In this document: piece by piece, positions 7,361 through 14,728 of the stretch
Layout of the letters: each line of letters opens with the position of its first letter
How positions within the stretch are numbered: position 1 is the first letter of the stretch
Assembly: GCA_041301185.1 (NCBI GenBank)
Contig: JBFYSV010000043.1
Coordinates: 1 to 18,583 of the forward strand
Length of the DNA: 18,583 nt
Direction: 5' to 3'
From: JAQBDA01 sp041301185
GTDB taxonomy: Bacteria; Chloroflexota; Anaerolineae; Anaerolineales; UBA4823
Made by a program: the position numbers and the translations under genes
The notes under the pieces: model-generated
Database searches by the model: none
Seen by the model: the letters and a program-made list of their open reading frames with translations, nothing else
Told to the model about the DNA's origin: nothing

Positions 7361-8494
7361 CTACAACCGCTCGAGAATGGTGGCAGTTGCCATGCCGTGC
7401 CCAATACACATGGTCTGCAAGCCGTACACCCCGCGCATCCGAAGCAGTTCGTGGAGCAGCTTGGTCATCAGCACAGCCCCGGTGGCGCCCAGCGGATGCC
7501 CGAGGGCGATGGCTCCGCCGTTGATATTGACTTTGCTCATATCCGGGTGGATCTCTTTTTCCCAGGCGAGCACTACCGAAGCGAAGGCTTCGTTGATCTC
7601 GATGGTATCCATATCCTCTAGCGCCAGCCCGGCTTGCTTCAATACCATGCGAGTGGCAGGGATGGGCGCGTCCAGCATCAAGACCGGATCAGAACCGACC
7701 ACAGCCCGGGCGACGACTCGCGCCAGCGGATCAAGGTTATAGCGCCCCACCGCCTTCGCAGAAGCCAGCACCAGGGCGGCGGCGCCGTCGCTAATCTGGC
7801 TGGAATTGCCGGCGGTGATCACCCCGTTTTCCTTAAAGACCGGCTTGAGGGAGGCCATCTTCTGCCGGTCGGGGGGCATGCGCACACCTTCATCGATTGA
7901 GACCGACCGGCCATCCGGTAATTCCATGGGCAGGATCTGGCTCTCAAAATGGCCGTTCTGAATGGCGTGCATCGCTTTCAGGTGGCTGTGGTAGCTATAA
8001 TCATCCAGCGCTTCCCGTTGGAGCCCCCACTTTTCCGCCATCAGCTCGGCGCTAAGCCCCTGGTGGACCAGCTGGTATGGGAAATCGGCAGGCCATTCGG
8101 CAGGCCAATCGCTTCCCAAGGGCTGGTGCGACATCATCTCCGTACCGCCTGCCACGATGATATCCATGTCGCCTGCAAGGATCGCCTGGGCGGCAAAGTG
8201 CACCGCCTGCTGGCCGGAGCCGCACATGCGGTTTAGAGTGACCGCAGGGACCCGGGCTGGGAACCCCGCTTTTAGGGCTGCCAGACGCGCCAGGTTTGCA
8301 CCCTGGTCGCCGATGGGGGTGACACAGCCCAGGATAACATCTTCCACCTGTTGCGGGGTGATGCCGGCCCTGGTCACGGCTTCGACCAGCACGCGGCTGG
8401 TCAGGTCGACCGGGGCAATCGGCTGCAATGCGCCGTTAGGTTTGCCCACACCGACCGGGGTACGGACTGCAGAGAGGATAAATACGTCGTTCAT
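7361..8494 (-). CDS. Thiolase (acetyl-CoA acetyltransferase family)
   Basis: Thiolases join two acyl-CoA units or cleave 3-ketoacyl-CoA. The 377-residue product (family about 390) shows the nucleophile C91 in TLNRMCGSGQQAVHF, NEAFA near 301, H333 in GGAIALGHPLGATGA, and the acid/base C363 in TMCIGHGMATA, so all catalytic residues are present. The N-terminus NDVFILSAVRTPVG is typical. Whether it works in the biosynthetic (acetoacetyl-CoA) or degradative direction cannot be decided from sequence, and no beta-oxidation partner lies in the window. There is no Shine-Dalgarno sequence before ATG 8494; a TATTCT box lies 7 nt before the start codon, suggesting a leaderless message. It heads the minus-strand operon and is divergent from the beta-glycosidase. 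Confidence 0.93.
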   Translation of the reverse strand: MNDVFILSAVRTPVGVGKPNGALQPIAPVDLTSRVLVEAVTRAGITPQQVEDVILGCVTPIGDQGANLARLAALKAGFPARVPAVTLNRMCGSGQQAVHFAAQAILAGDMDIIVAGGTEMMSHQPLGSDWPAEWPADFPYQLVHQGLSAELMAEKWGLQREALDDYSYHSHLKAMHAIQNGHFESQILPMELPDGRSVSIDEGVRMPPDRQKMASLKPVFKENGVITAGNSSQISDGAAALVLASAKAVGRYNLDPLARVVARAVVGSDPVLMLDAPIPATRMVLKQAGLALEDMDTIEINEAFASVVLAWEKEIHPDMSKVNINGGAIALGHPLGATGAVLMTKLLHELLRMRGVYGLQTMCIGHGMATATILERL

Positions 8495-8501
8495 AAGGTT
8501 A

Positions 8502-8517
8502 AGAATACCATTAAAAT
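8502..8517. promoter_or_regulatory. Overlapping divergent -10 boxes (candidate leaderless starts)
   Basis: Within the 29-bp gap, TAAAAT (8512-8517) sits 6 nt before the plus-strand ATG at 8524. On the minus strand TATTCT (8507-8502) sits 7 nt before the ATG at 8494. Neither gene has a Shine-Dalgarno sequence. No convincing -35 boxes are seen. Confidence 0.35.
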
Positions 8518-8523
8518 ATAGCT

Positions 8524-9852
8524 ATGACACACGCTACTTTCCATTTTCCACGCGGATTTCTTTGGGGTACTGCCACAGCATCGCACCAGGTGGAGGGGAA
8601 GAATACCCAGAATAATTGGTGGGCCTGGGAGCAAGAGACAGGCCATATCCAGAACAACCACACGTCCGGATTGGCATGTGATTGGTGGGGCGGGCGCTGG
8701 CGGGAAGATCTCGACCGCGCTGCAGCTGCCGGTCAGAATGCCCACCGCCTGTCCATCGAATGGAGCCGGATCCAGCCTGAGCCCGACCGTTGGGATGAAA
8801 CCGCGCTGGATCGCTACATTGAAATCTTGCGCGGCCTGGGCGAGCGCAAGATGACACCCCTGGTGACCTTGCACCATTTCACCGACCCTCTCTGGCTGGC
8901 GGAGCTGGGCGGGTGGGGCAATGAGCGGGTTGTTGAGTATTTCAACGCCTATGTTGGTAAAGTTGTCGAAGCCTTGCGGGAGTACACCAATCTGTGGGTG
9001 ACGATCAACGAGCCGAATGTTCTATATATCAGCGCCTACCTGCTTGGGATCTGGCCCCCCGGGGAGAAGAGCTTGAAGGCTTGCTTGCAGGTGATGACCA
9101 ACCTGGTGCGCGCCCATGCTGCAGCATACCACACCATCCACCGCATCCAGCCGCAAGCCCGGGTGGGTATGGCGATCAACTATCGTCCCTTGTACCCACT
9201 GCGCTCTTGGTCGCCGCTGGATCGCGGCGCGGCGCGTATCTATTCCCAAATGTTCAATGAGTTCTTCCCCACTGCACTGCAGAGCGGCAGCTTGCGCTTC
9301 CCATTCTGGCGCCGCCGTGTACCAGAAGCCAAAGGCACCCAGGATTACCTGGGGGTGAATTATTACACCCGCGATTATGTCACAGCCAATCTTGGGAAGT
9401 TAACCAGCGCGGTAGAAAAGCCCCGCTTCCCTCCCGGTAGCGATGTCAGCCCGAGCGGCATGTTTGCCAATATGCCAGATGGCATCTTCCGGGCGGTGAA
9501 GTGGGCGCTGAAATTCAAGGTGCCGGTGATTATCACCGAGAACGGAATCGAAGATGCGGATGATCGTATCCGCCCGCGCTACCTGATCCAGCACATCCAC
9601 CAGCTCTGGCGGGCGGTGAACTTTAACTTCCCGGTGCAGGGCTACTTCCATTGGACGCTGGTGGATAATTTTGAGTGGGAGCGCGGTTGGACTCAGCGCT
9701 TTGGCCTGTGGGAGCTAGATTTGGAGACCCAGGCGCGCCGCAAGCGCTCCAGCGCCGACCTGTATGCGGAGATCTGCCGGGAGAACGGTCTCTCCACCGA
9801 TATGGTCAGGCGCTATGCCCCAGAGATCTTCGCCAGTATGTTCCCGGAGTGA
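8524..9852 (+). CDS. Glycoside hydrolase family 1 beta-glycosidase
   Basis: It hydrolyses beta-linked glucosides or galactosides by the retaining mechanism, most likely in the cytoplasm because no signal peptide is present. The 442-residue length is standard for GH1. The N-terminal FPRGFLWGTATASHQVEG signature is clear. The acid/base is E163 in WVTINEPNV, and the nucleophile is E339 in VIITENGIEDADD. The C-terminal GYFHWTLVDNFEWERGWTQR with following FGL is the usual substrate-pocket segment. Exact sugar specificity cannot be read. The GNAT gene follows after 6 bases, so the two likely form an operon. The start lies close behind a TAAAAT box without a ribosome site, as in a leaderless mRNA. 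Confidence 0.95.
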   Translation: MTHATFHFPRGFLWGTATASHQVEGKNTQNNWWAWEQETGHIQNNHTSGLACDWWGGRWREDLDRAAAAGQNAHRLSIEWSRIQPEPDRWDETALDRYIEILRGLGERKMTPLVTLHHFTDPLWLAELGGWGNERVVEYFNAYVGKVVEALREYTNLWVTINEPNVLYISAYLLGIWPPGEKSLKACLQVMTNLVRAHAAAYHTIHRIQPQARVGMAINYRPLYPLRSWSPLDRGAARIYSQMFNEFFPTALQSGSLRFPFWRRRVPEAKGTQDYLGVNYYTRDYVTANLGKLTSAVEKPRFPPGSDVSPSGMFANMPDGIFRAVKWALKFKVPVIITENGIEDADDRIRPRYLIQHIHQLWRAVNFNFPVQGYFHWTLVDNFEWERGWTQRFGLWELDLETQARRKRSSADLYAEICRENGLSTDMVRRYAPEIFASMFPE

Positions 9853-9858
9853 TATGCA

Positions 9859-10761
9859 ATGGATCGTTTGATCACCCGTAGTTCTGATCTGTATGTGGTT
9901 GTGTGCCGCCCGGCCTTGCCCATGGATACCCAGGATGTGATGGAATTAACCAAGAATATCTGGGAGGGCAACGATTATGTGCCGTATGTCTGGCAGGAAT
10001 GGCTGTCCGATCCAGATAGCTTCCTGGCAGTTGCCGAATACGGCGGGCACGTGGTGGGGTTGGTCGATCTGGCCCGGAAAGGCGACGGCGAATGGTGGCT
10101 GCAAGGCCTGCGCGTCCACCCCGATTTCCAGGGGCAAAGGATCGCCTCGCGGCTGCATCACTATATTTTAGATGCCTGGCAAAGCACCCGGGGCGGGGTA
10201 TTGCGCCTGGCAACCTCGTCGAAACGCCTTCCCGTCCACCACCTTTGCCAGCGAACAGGATTTTCCCGCCGGGGTGAGTACCGGGTATATTACGCGCCAG
10301 CCATCAGAGGGGAGAGGGCGTTTTTCCGGCACCTGCGGCCAGACGAAGCCGCCAGGGCGGTGGAGTATGCACTGGGTAGCCCGCTGTTTGCTCTATCCAA
10401 TCGTCTGATCTATCAGGATTGGTATTGGGGAGAGCTGACCACCGGGAGATTTGAAGCGATCATCCAGCGCGAGCAAGCCTTCTGGTGGCTGGGTGAGGAC
10501 GGCGATGTCTCCGGGCTGTTGTGCATAGCCATTGACGAGGATGAAGAAGATGGGCGGCGACCTTACATCCAGGTGCTGGCTTGCAGTGAAATTGACCTGC
10601 CCGATCTGCTCACGGATTACCGCCGCCTGGCGGGGGAGATGGGCTTTGAGCGCGCCGAGTGGATGGCTCCTGAAAAGGAGGCGGTCCTGGCAGTGCTGAA
10701 TAGCACCGGCTACGAGAGCGATTGGGAGAACAGCCTGTTGTTGTTCGAAAAAGGCTCCTAG
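9859..10761 (+). CDS. GNAT-family N-acetyltransferase
   Basis: The start ATG 9859 has GGAG at 9846-9849, inside the end of the preceding gene. The product has 300 residues, about twice a single GNAT domain. Residues about 14-150 form a GNAT domain with the acetyl-CoA motif A visible in LQGLRVHPDFQGQRIASRLH, followed by the motif B-like SSKRLPVHHLCQRTGFSRRG. The second half (about 155-300) ends GFERAEWMAPEKEAVLAVLNSTGYESD, which resembles the last strands of another GNAT fold, but it has no clear Q/R-x-x-G-x-G/A loop. It may therefore be a degenerate second domain used for substrate binding. The acceptor is unknown. It is probably co-transcribed with the GH1 gene upstream. Confidence 0.8.
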   Translation: MDRLITRSSDLYVVVCRPALPMDTQDVMELTKNIWEGNDYVPYVWQEWLSDPDSFLAVAEYGGHVVGLVDLARKGDGEWWLQGLRVHPDFQGQRIASRLHHYILDAWQSTRGGVLRLATSSKRLPVHHLCQRTGFSRRGEYRVYYAPAIRGERAFFRHLRPDEAARAVEYALGSPLFALSNRLIYQDWYWGELTTGRFEAIIQREQAFWWLGEDGDVSGLLCIAIDEDEEDGRRPYIQVLACSEIDLPDLLTDYRRLAGEMGFERAEWMAPEKEAVLAVLNSTGYESDWENSLLLFEKGS

Positions 10762-10816
10762 AGTCACGGCGGGAGAGGCTGCCCGTCGACCGATTTCCCG
10801 CATCGAATGCGCCTCG

Positions 10817-10825
10817 TGGTATAAT
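10817..10825 (+). promoter_or_regulatory. Extended -10 promoter of tRNA-Ser
   Basis: TGGTATAAT is a perfect -10 hexamer (10820-10825) with a TGn extension. There is no good -35 box at the normal spacing. Transcription would start about 33 nt before the mature tRNA. Confidence 0.6.
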
Positions 10826-10864
10826 CTCGGGCGCTAAGCTGCTCAAAATTGCATAGTTTAATTC

Positions 10865-10951
10865 GGAGAGGTTGCGTAGTCTGGCCTAACGCGCACGCCT
10901 GGAGAGCGTGTGAGCCGCAAGGCTCCGCGGGTTCGAATCCCGCCCTCTCCG
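10865..10951 (+). tRNA. tRNA-Ser(GGA)
   Basis: The acceptor GGAGAGG pairs with CCTCTCC, with discriminator G. The anticodon stem CACGC/GCGTG closes loop CTGGAGA, giving anticodon GGA, which reads UCC and UCU. A long variable arm (GAGCC-GCAA-GGCTC) marks a class II tRNA, as expected for Ser. The T arm is GCGGG-TTCGAAT-CCCGC. The 3' CCA is not encoded (GCC follows). It lies at the boundary between conserved genes and the hsd/IS region. Confidence 0.93.
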
Positions 10952-10959
10952 CCTTTGGA

Positions 10960-11005
10960 CGTGGTGGAAACAATCCTTCCACCACGCCTGCATTTAAGAT
11001 GCAGG
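10960..11005. other. Two adjacent hairpins between tRNA-Ser and hsdM
   Basis: CGTGGTGGAA (10960-10969) pairs perfectly with TTCCACCACG (10977-10986). Immediately next, CCTGCAT (10987-10993) pairs with ATGCAGG (10999-11005). No U-run follows on either strand, although the plus strand then becomes T-rich. They may separate the converging tRNA and hsdM transcripts. Confidence 0.5.
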
Positions 11006-11037
11006 GGGTAATTTCATTCTCGCTTTTCTCGCCCATC

Positions 11038-12528
11038 TCAATTCTCCCCCTCGCCCCCCAGCTCCTCCACGATGCCGGCGAACTGCGCCAGCGCCGCCTC
11101 CAGCTCCTCCACAATCTCGCGCGCCAGCACGTCCGGGTCGGGCAGGTTGGCGGAGTCTTCCAGCGATTCGTCGCGCAGCCAGAAGATGTCCAGGTTGACC
11201 TTATCGCGCCCCACCAGCTCATCGTAGGTATAGCAACGCCAGCGCCCATCCGGGTTAGCCTCCGACCAGGTCGGTTGCCGTTCGTGCCGGTTCTCGGGAT
11301 GGTAGCAGGCGACAAACTCATCCAGGTCCTGGCGTACCAGCTGGTTGGTCTTCAGGGTGAAATTCATATTGGTGCGCAGGTCGTATATCCACAGTTCTTT
11401 GGTCCAGGGAGTCTCGCTGGCGGGCTTGCGGTCAAAGAAGAGCACGTTGGCTTTGACCCCCTGGGCGTAGAAGATGCCGGTCGGCAGGCGCAGCAGGGTG
11501 TGCACGTCGCACTCGTTGAGCAGCCGGCGGCGCACCACCTCCCCCGCCCCGCCCTCGAAGAGCACGTTATCCGGCACGACGATAGCCGCCCGCCCGTGCT
11601 GCTCCAGGATGCCCCGCACATGCTGCACGAAGTTGAGCTGCTTGTTGCTGGTCGAGGTCCAGAAGTCGTCCCGCACGATGTTCTGCGATTCCCGGCGTAT
11701 TTCACCTTCATCGGTGACAAAGGTCACGCTGCTCTTCTTGCCGAAGGGCGGGTTGGTCAGCACCATGTCATAGTATTTGCCGGGGTGCGCTGCCAGGCTA
11801 TCCGCCACCCGGATGGGAGAGTCGCCGCCGTTTGCCCCAATCCCGTGCAGGTACAGGTTCATCACGCACAGCCGGGCAGTGTTATCCACAATTTCCCAGC
11901 CGTGCAGCGCCTGGTGATTGAGGTGCTCCCATTGGTCTCTATCCAACGGGTGGTTGTCCGCGATGAAATCGTGCGCCGCCAGCAGGAAGCCGCCCGTGCC
12001 GCACGCCGGGTCGCAGAGGGTACCCCCGGGAGCCGGCCGCATCACGTCCACCATCGCCTTGATGAGCGGGCGGGGGGTGAAGTACTGCCCGGCGCCGCTC
12101 TTGGTGTCCTGGGCGTTCTTCTCCAGCAAGCCCTCGTAGATTTCGCCCTTGATGTCAATATCCAAGCCAATCCAGGTCTCACCCTCAATCAGCTCCACCA
12201 GGCGCTCCAGCTTGGCAGGGTCCTGGATTTTGTTCTGCGCCTTGCGGAAGATGACCGGGATCAATCCCGACCCCTGCCCCAGGGCTGCCAGAATCTGGCG
12301 GTAGTGGTTTTCCAGCTCGTCACCCGATAGATTGCGCAAGCTCGCCCAGTTATATTCGTGTGGGATGGCGCTGGGTTTTCCCAGCACGTGCACGTTCTCA
12401 TCGTCCATCTTGAGGAAGAGCAGGTAGGTGAGCTGCTCGACGTAATCGCCATAGGACATGCCGTCGTCGCGCAGCACGTTGCAGTAGTTCCACAGGCGTT
12501 GAACGATGGTGGATGATTCAGTTGCCAT
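11038..12528 (-). CDS. hsdM: Type I restriction-modification methyltransferase subunit
   Basis: It transfers a methyl group from S-adenosylmethionine to adenine N6 in the site chosen by HsdS. I start at ATG 12526-12528, giving 496 residues, a normal HsdM length, and matching the N-terminus of the duplicated fragment upstream. The N-terminal helical domain begins TSTIVQRLWNYC-like and includes YGDYVEQLTYLLFLKM. The SAM motif DPACGTGGFLLA is at about 173-184 and the catalytic NPPF at 259-262. Both are intact, so it should be active. The start overlaps the stop of the RAYT gene by 11 bases (ATGGCAACTGA), implying translational coupling. It is last in the transcript, after the hsdR remnant, hsdS and the transposase. 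A paralogous start fragment lies at 13248-13319. Confidence 0.95.
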   Translation of the reverse strand: MATESSTIVQRLWNYCNVLRDDGMSYGDYVEQLTYLLFLKMDDENVHVLGKPSAIPHEYNWASLRNLSGDELENHYRQILAALGQGSGLIPVIFRKAQNKIQDPAKLERLVELIEGETWIGLDIDIKGEIYEGLLEKNAQDTKSGAGQYFTPRPLIKAMVDVMRPAPGGTLCDPACGTGGFLLAAHDFIADNHPLDRDQWEHLNHQALHGWEIVDNTARLCVMNLYLHGIGANGGDSPIRVADSLAAHPGKYYDMVLTNPPFGKKSSVTFVTDEGEIRRESQNIVRDDFWTSTSNKQLNFVQHVRGILEQHGRAAIVVPDNVLFEGGAGEVVRRRLLNECDVHTLLRLPTGIFYAQGVKANVLFFDRKPASETPWTKELWIYDLRTNMNFTLKTNQLVRQDLDEFVACYHPENRHERQPTWSEANPDGRWRCYTYDELVGRDKVNLDIFWLRDESLEDSANLPDPDVLAREIVEELEAALAQFAGIVEELGGEGEN

Positions 12529-13132
12529 ACGATTTCCCGATCTTCTGCGGATTTTCCCGGTCTTCAATCCAATGAACGGGGTTCTCCAGAATATACTGGC
12601 GGATGCGGCTTACCCCAATTTCATCACGGACGATGTGCTCGTAATAATTGCGCTGCCAGACCGGAACGCCGGGGGTGTGGCGGAGATGATTAATCCGCCG
12701 CGCAGAGAATGATTTAAGGGCGCGGATAATTTCCGGTAATCCATGCCGGGTTGTGTCGTAGGGGCGGGTCTGTGCATTTTCTGGCAAGGGTGTTGTGCCA
12801 GCAGGAGTCTCAGCCTGCGAAATAACCTTGCCCTGTACAGACCCGCCCCTACCGGTATCGTCACGTAATATCACAATCCCATGCACGTGGTTGGGCATGC
12901 AAATGAATGCATCCAGCGCGGCATGCGGATAATGTCCTGGTAAATCAAGCCAGGCACGGATCACGATCTCGCCAAAGCGATTCAGCCTCATGACCCCCTC
13001 CTGGATCTCCCCAAACAGACATTCCCGCCCATGGGTTACCACCGTCACGATATACGCCCCGGGTTGGGTGTAATCATACCCCGGCAGGCGGAGCGAGCAG
13101 CGGTGGTGGCGTTGGGGATTGTAATGGGTCAT
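12518..13132 (-). CDS. RAYT: REP-associated tyrosine transposase (IS200-like, Y1)
   Basis: The 204-residue product belongs to the single-tyrosine HUH transposases related to IS200 that move or spread REP palindromes. The HUH motif is at 79-84 (MPNHVH). The family block PVWQRNYYEHIVRDE holds the candidate catalytic Tyr at 163/164. The N-terminal YDYTQPGAYIVTVVTHGRECLFGEI is typical. Residues 94-125 are encoded by a 95-bp palindromic element with perfect 16-bp arms. This is the variable loop between the HUH motif and the last helices, so the protein may tolerate it. ATG 13130-13132 lies one base after the TAA of the hsdM start fragment; an extension to 13231 would run through the REP-like element. 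The stop overlaps hsdM. RAYTs are normally stable single-copy genes, and the catalytic parts look intact. Confidence 0.85.
   Translation of the reverse strand: MTHYNPQRHHRCSLRLPGYDYTQPGAYIVTVVTHGRECLFGEIQEGVMRLNRFGEIVIRAWLDLPGHYPHAALDAFICMPNHVHGIVILRDDTGRGGSVQGKVISQAETPAGTTPLPENAQTRPYDTTRHGLPEIIRALKSFSARRINHLRHTPGVPVWQRNYYEHIVRDEIGVSRIRQYILENPVHWIEDRENPQKIGKSYGN
12758..12852. repeat. REP-like palindrome A, inside the RAYT gene
   Basis: GTAGGGGCGGGTCTGT (12758-12773) and ACAGACCCGCCCCTAC (12837-12852) are perfect 16-bp inverted arms. Inside them, GGCAAGG/CCTTGCC and GCAGG/CCTGC form further nested stems. The element is read in frame as residues 94-125 of the transposase. Confidence 0.85.
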
Positions 13133-13133
13133 T

Positions 13134-13319
13134 TTACATTGCCTGTGGCGACCGTGGAGCGGGATCATTTTTGGAATCATCCGGTAGGGGCGGGGCAAGA
13201 GAATAAAATCCTCTCCGGAGAGTCGTCCCATGCCCCGCCCCTACGTCCATGCCGTCGTCGCGCAGCACGTTGCAGTAGTTCCACAGACGTTGGACGATGG
13301 TGGAGGTCTCATTTGCCAT
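13134..13319 (-). pseudogene. hsdM: hsdM 5' fragment (duplicated start)
   Basis: From ATG 13317-13319 the first 24 codons read MANETSTIVQRLWNYCNVLR then DDGM, almost the same as the start of the intact hsdM (two residue differences; 66 of 72 bases identical to 12457-12528). Homology stops at 13248, three bases before REP-like element B. The frame then runs through the element to a TAA at 13134-13136, giving a 61-residue chimeric peptide. The hsdS stop and this ATG share one base (TGATG), the usual coupling of hsdS to hsdM. The TAA is one base before the RAYT ATG. I read it as the original hsdM start, cut off from its gene; it may now act only as a translated relay. Confidence 0.85.
13184..13244. 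repeat. REP-like palindrome B, at the hsdM fragment breakpoint
   Basis: GTAGGGGCGGGGCA (13184-13197) and TGCCCCGCCCCTAC (13231-13244) are perfect 14-bp inverted arms. The 33-bp centre holds a perfect 12-bp palindrome, CTCTCCGGAGAG (13211-13222). Outer sequence matches elements A and C. Confidence 0.88.
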
Positions 13320-14704
13320 CAGAACAACCTCGCTTGTTTGGGTGTTATCTTTTCGTTCCCTTTTATGCGCTCCAGCAGCGCCTCTGCCGGCTCATCCCTC
13401 GGATTCTGCTCCACTAACTCCCCCTCAAACGCCCGCTTTAGAATCGCCTGGCGCAGGCGCGTCGCCCTCTTCAGGCTGGCGGAAATCGTCTGCTCCAACT
13501 CCTGTACCACCGAAAGACGGCGTTCCACTTCTGCTACGATACGGTGTTGTTCGGCTAAGGGTGCTAGTGGAATCGGCATGTTTGCTAATTTTGTACCATT
13601 CACATTTGCCTGACCCACCTGTTGCGATACAACCGAAGCAATGTATTGCCTTCCAAATATTGAATTTATATAAAAGGAAACGGAATCAGGCAGAACATCT
13701 GGATGTAATTGGACACGAATTAAGTACGAGGCAAAGGATGCTTTCGGATGATTCTCTCTATATACCGCAGTCTTACCGACCAACTCGGCGCTATTGGTGC
13801 GATTGAACAAAAGGTCACCAGGTTCAAGGATAAGCTTCTCCAAGCCTTTTGTATTTGTCGGCAAATACTTCAAGTTATTAAAATCTAGACTGCCTGCTTG
13901 AATATTTCCCATACGTAGGACAGGTATACCCGCAATGTTGAGGTTTGCTTTTTCAGAGGTACCATATTGCATATTTAGAATTAGCCATCCCACCTTCGCC
14001 CACACCCACCCCTTCGGTAGCTCGGGCAGGTTGCCATTCGCGACTGGAATCTTATCCGCCTTCTCCCCCTTCTCCGCCAGGATGCGCCTGAGCAGCACCT
14101 CTGCCGGCTCGTCGTTCGGGTCCTGCGGCACCAGGCGACCCTCGCAAGCCGCTTTCAGCACGCTCGCCCGGTAACGCTTGAGCGCTGCCTGCGCCCGCTT
14201 CAGCCCCGCCACACCGGCATCCAGCTGGGTGAACAGGCTCTCGATGCGCTCCACGATGCGCTCCTGCTCAGGGAGTGGGGCTAGGGGAATCGCTTGTTTC
14301 CGAAGAACATCTCCTGTAATGGCTTTGAAAGTGGTACCGGTGGCTTTGCTATCCCATTCTTCCTCGATTAGTCGTAGATAGTAGAGGAAATACCTGCTCG
14401 GCATATTCTCCTTTGGGCGAATGGCAGCCAAGCCACGCCCAATACACGAATCTTCTAAGCACACATTAGTTGGACCAACAGGTGCGCGCACGGAAATTAA
14501 AATATCATTTGTCCTCGCTAGCTTATTAGGTGTAGAGCACCACTTGACCGGCGTGGGGTATATATCCCCAAATTCAGACTTGCCCTGGTAGAAAGGCAAA
14601 CCTGCCTTCTCAGTGTTATATGTGTCTGAGGGTGGCGACTGACCCAGGATTATTTCACAAGATTCCTCTAAGGTCGTCCACTTCCAATCTATTGGGAGTG
14701 TCAT
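13319..14704 (-). CDS. hsdS: Type I restriction-modification specificity subunit
   Basis: HsdS binds the two halves of a bipartite DNA site and places HsdM on it. The start ATG 14702-14704 has AGGAAA upstream and gives 461 residues, the usual length. Two target-recognition domains are visible: TRD1 about residues 1-145 and TRD2 about 220-380. Each is followed by the conserved helical spacer, LPEQERIVERIESLFTQLDA in the first and LAEQHRIVAEVERRLSVVQE in the second, then K/R-rich helices ending in the repeated segment EGRLVPQDPNDEPAE and EGELVEQNPRDEPAE. Both TRD-coding parts are much more AT-rich than the spacers, as expected when TRDs are swapped horizontally. Its stop overlaps the hsdM fragment start (TGATG). 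The recognition sequence cannot be predicted. Confidence 0.93.
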   Translation of the reverse strand: MTLPIDWKWTTLEESCEIILGQSPPSDTYNTEKAGLPFYQGKSEFGDIYPTPVKWCSTPNKLARTNDILISVRAPVGPTNVCLEDSCIGRGLAAIRPKENMPSRYFLYYLRLIEEEWDSKATGTTFKAITGDVLRKQAIPLAPLPEQERIVERIESLFTQLDAGVAGLKRAQAALKRYRASVLKAACEGRLVPQDPNDEPAEVLLRRILAEKGEKADKIPVANGNLPELPKGWVWAKVGWLILNMQYGTSEKANLNIAGIPVLRMGNIQAGSLDFNNLKYLPTNTKGLEKLILEPGDLLFNRTNSAELVGKTAVYRENHPKASFASYLIRVQLHPDVLPDSVSFYINSIFGRQYIASVVSQQVGQANVNGTKLANMPIPLAPLAEQHRIVAEVERRLSVVQELEQTISASLKRATRLRQAILKRAFEGELVEQNPRDEPAEALLERIKGNEKITPKQARLF

Positions 14705-14728
14705 TTTGTTTCCTGTCAAAGCCTAGCC

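Noticed and set aside
10849..12330. 493-codon plus-strand open frame
   Set aside because: It begins inside the tRNA-Ser region and runs antisense to hsdM, which has clear SAM and NPPF motifs.
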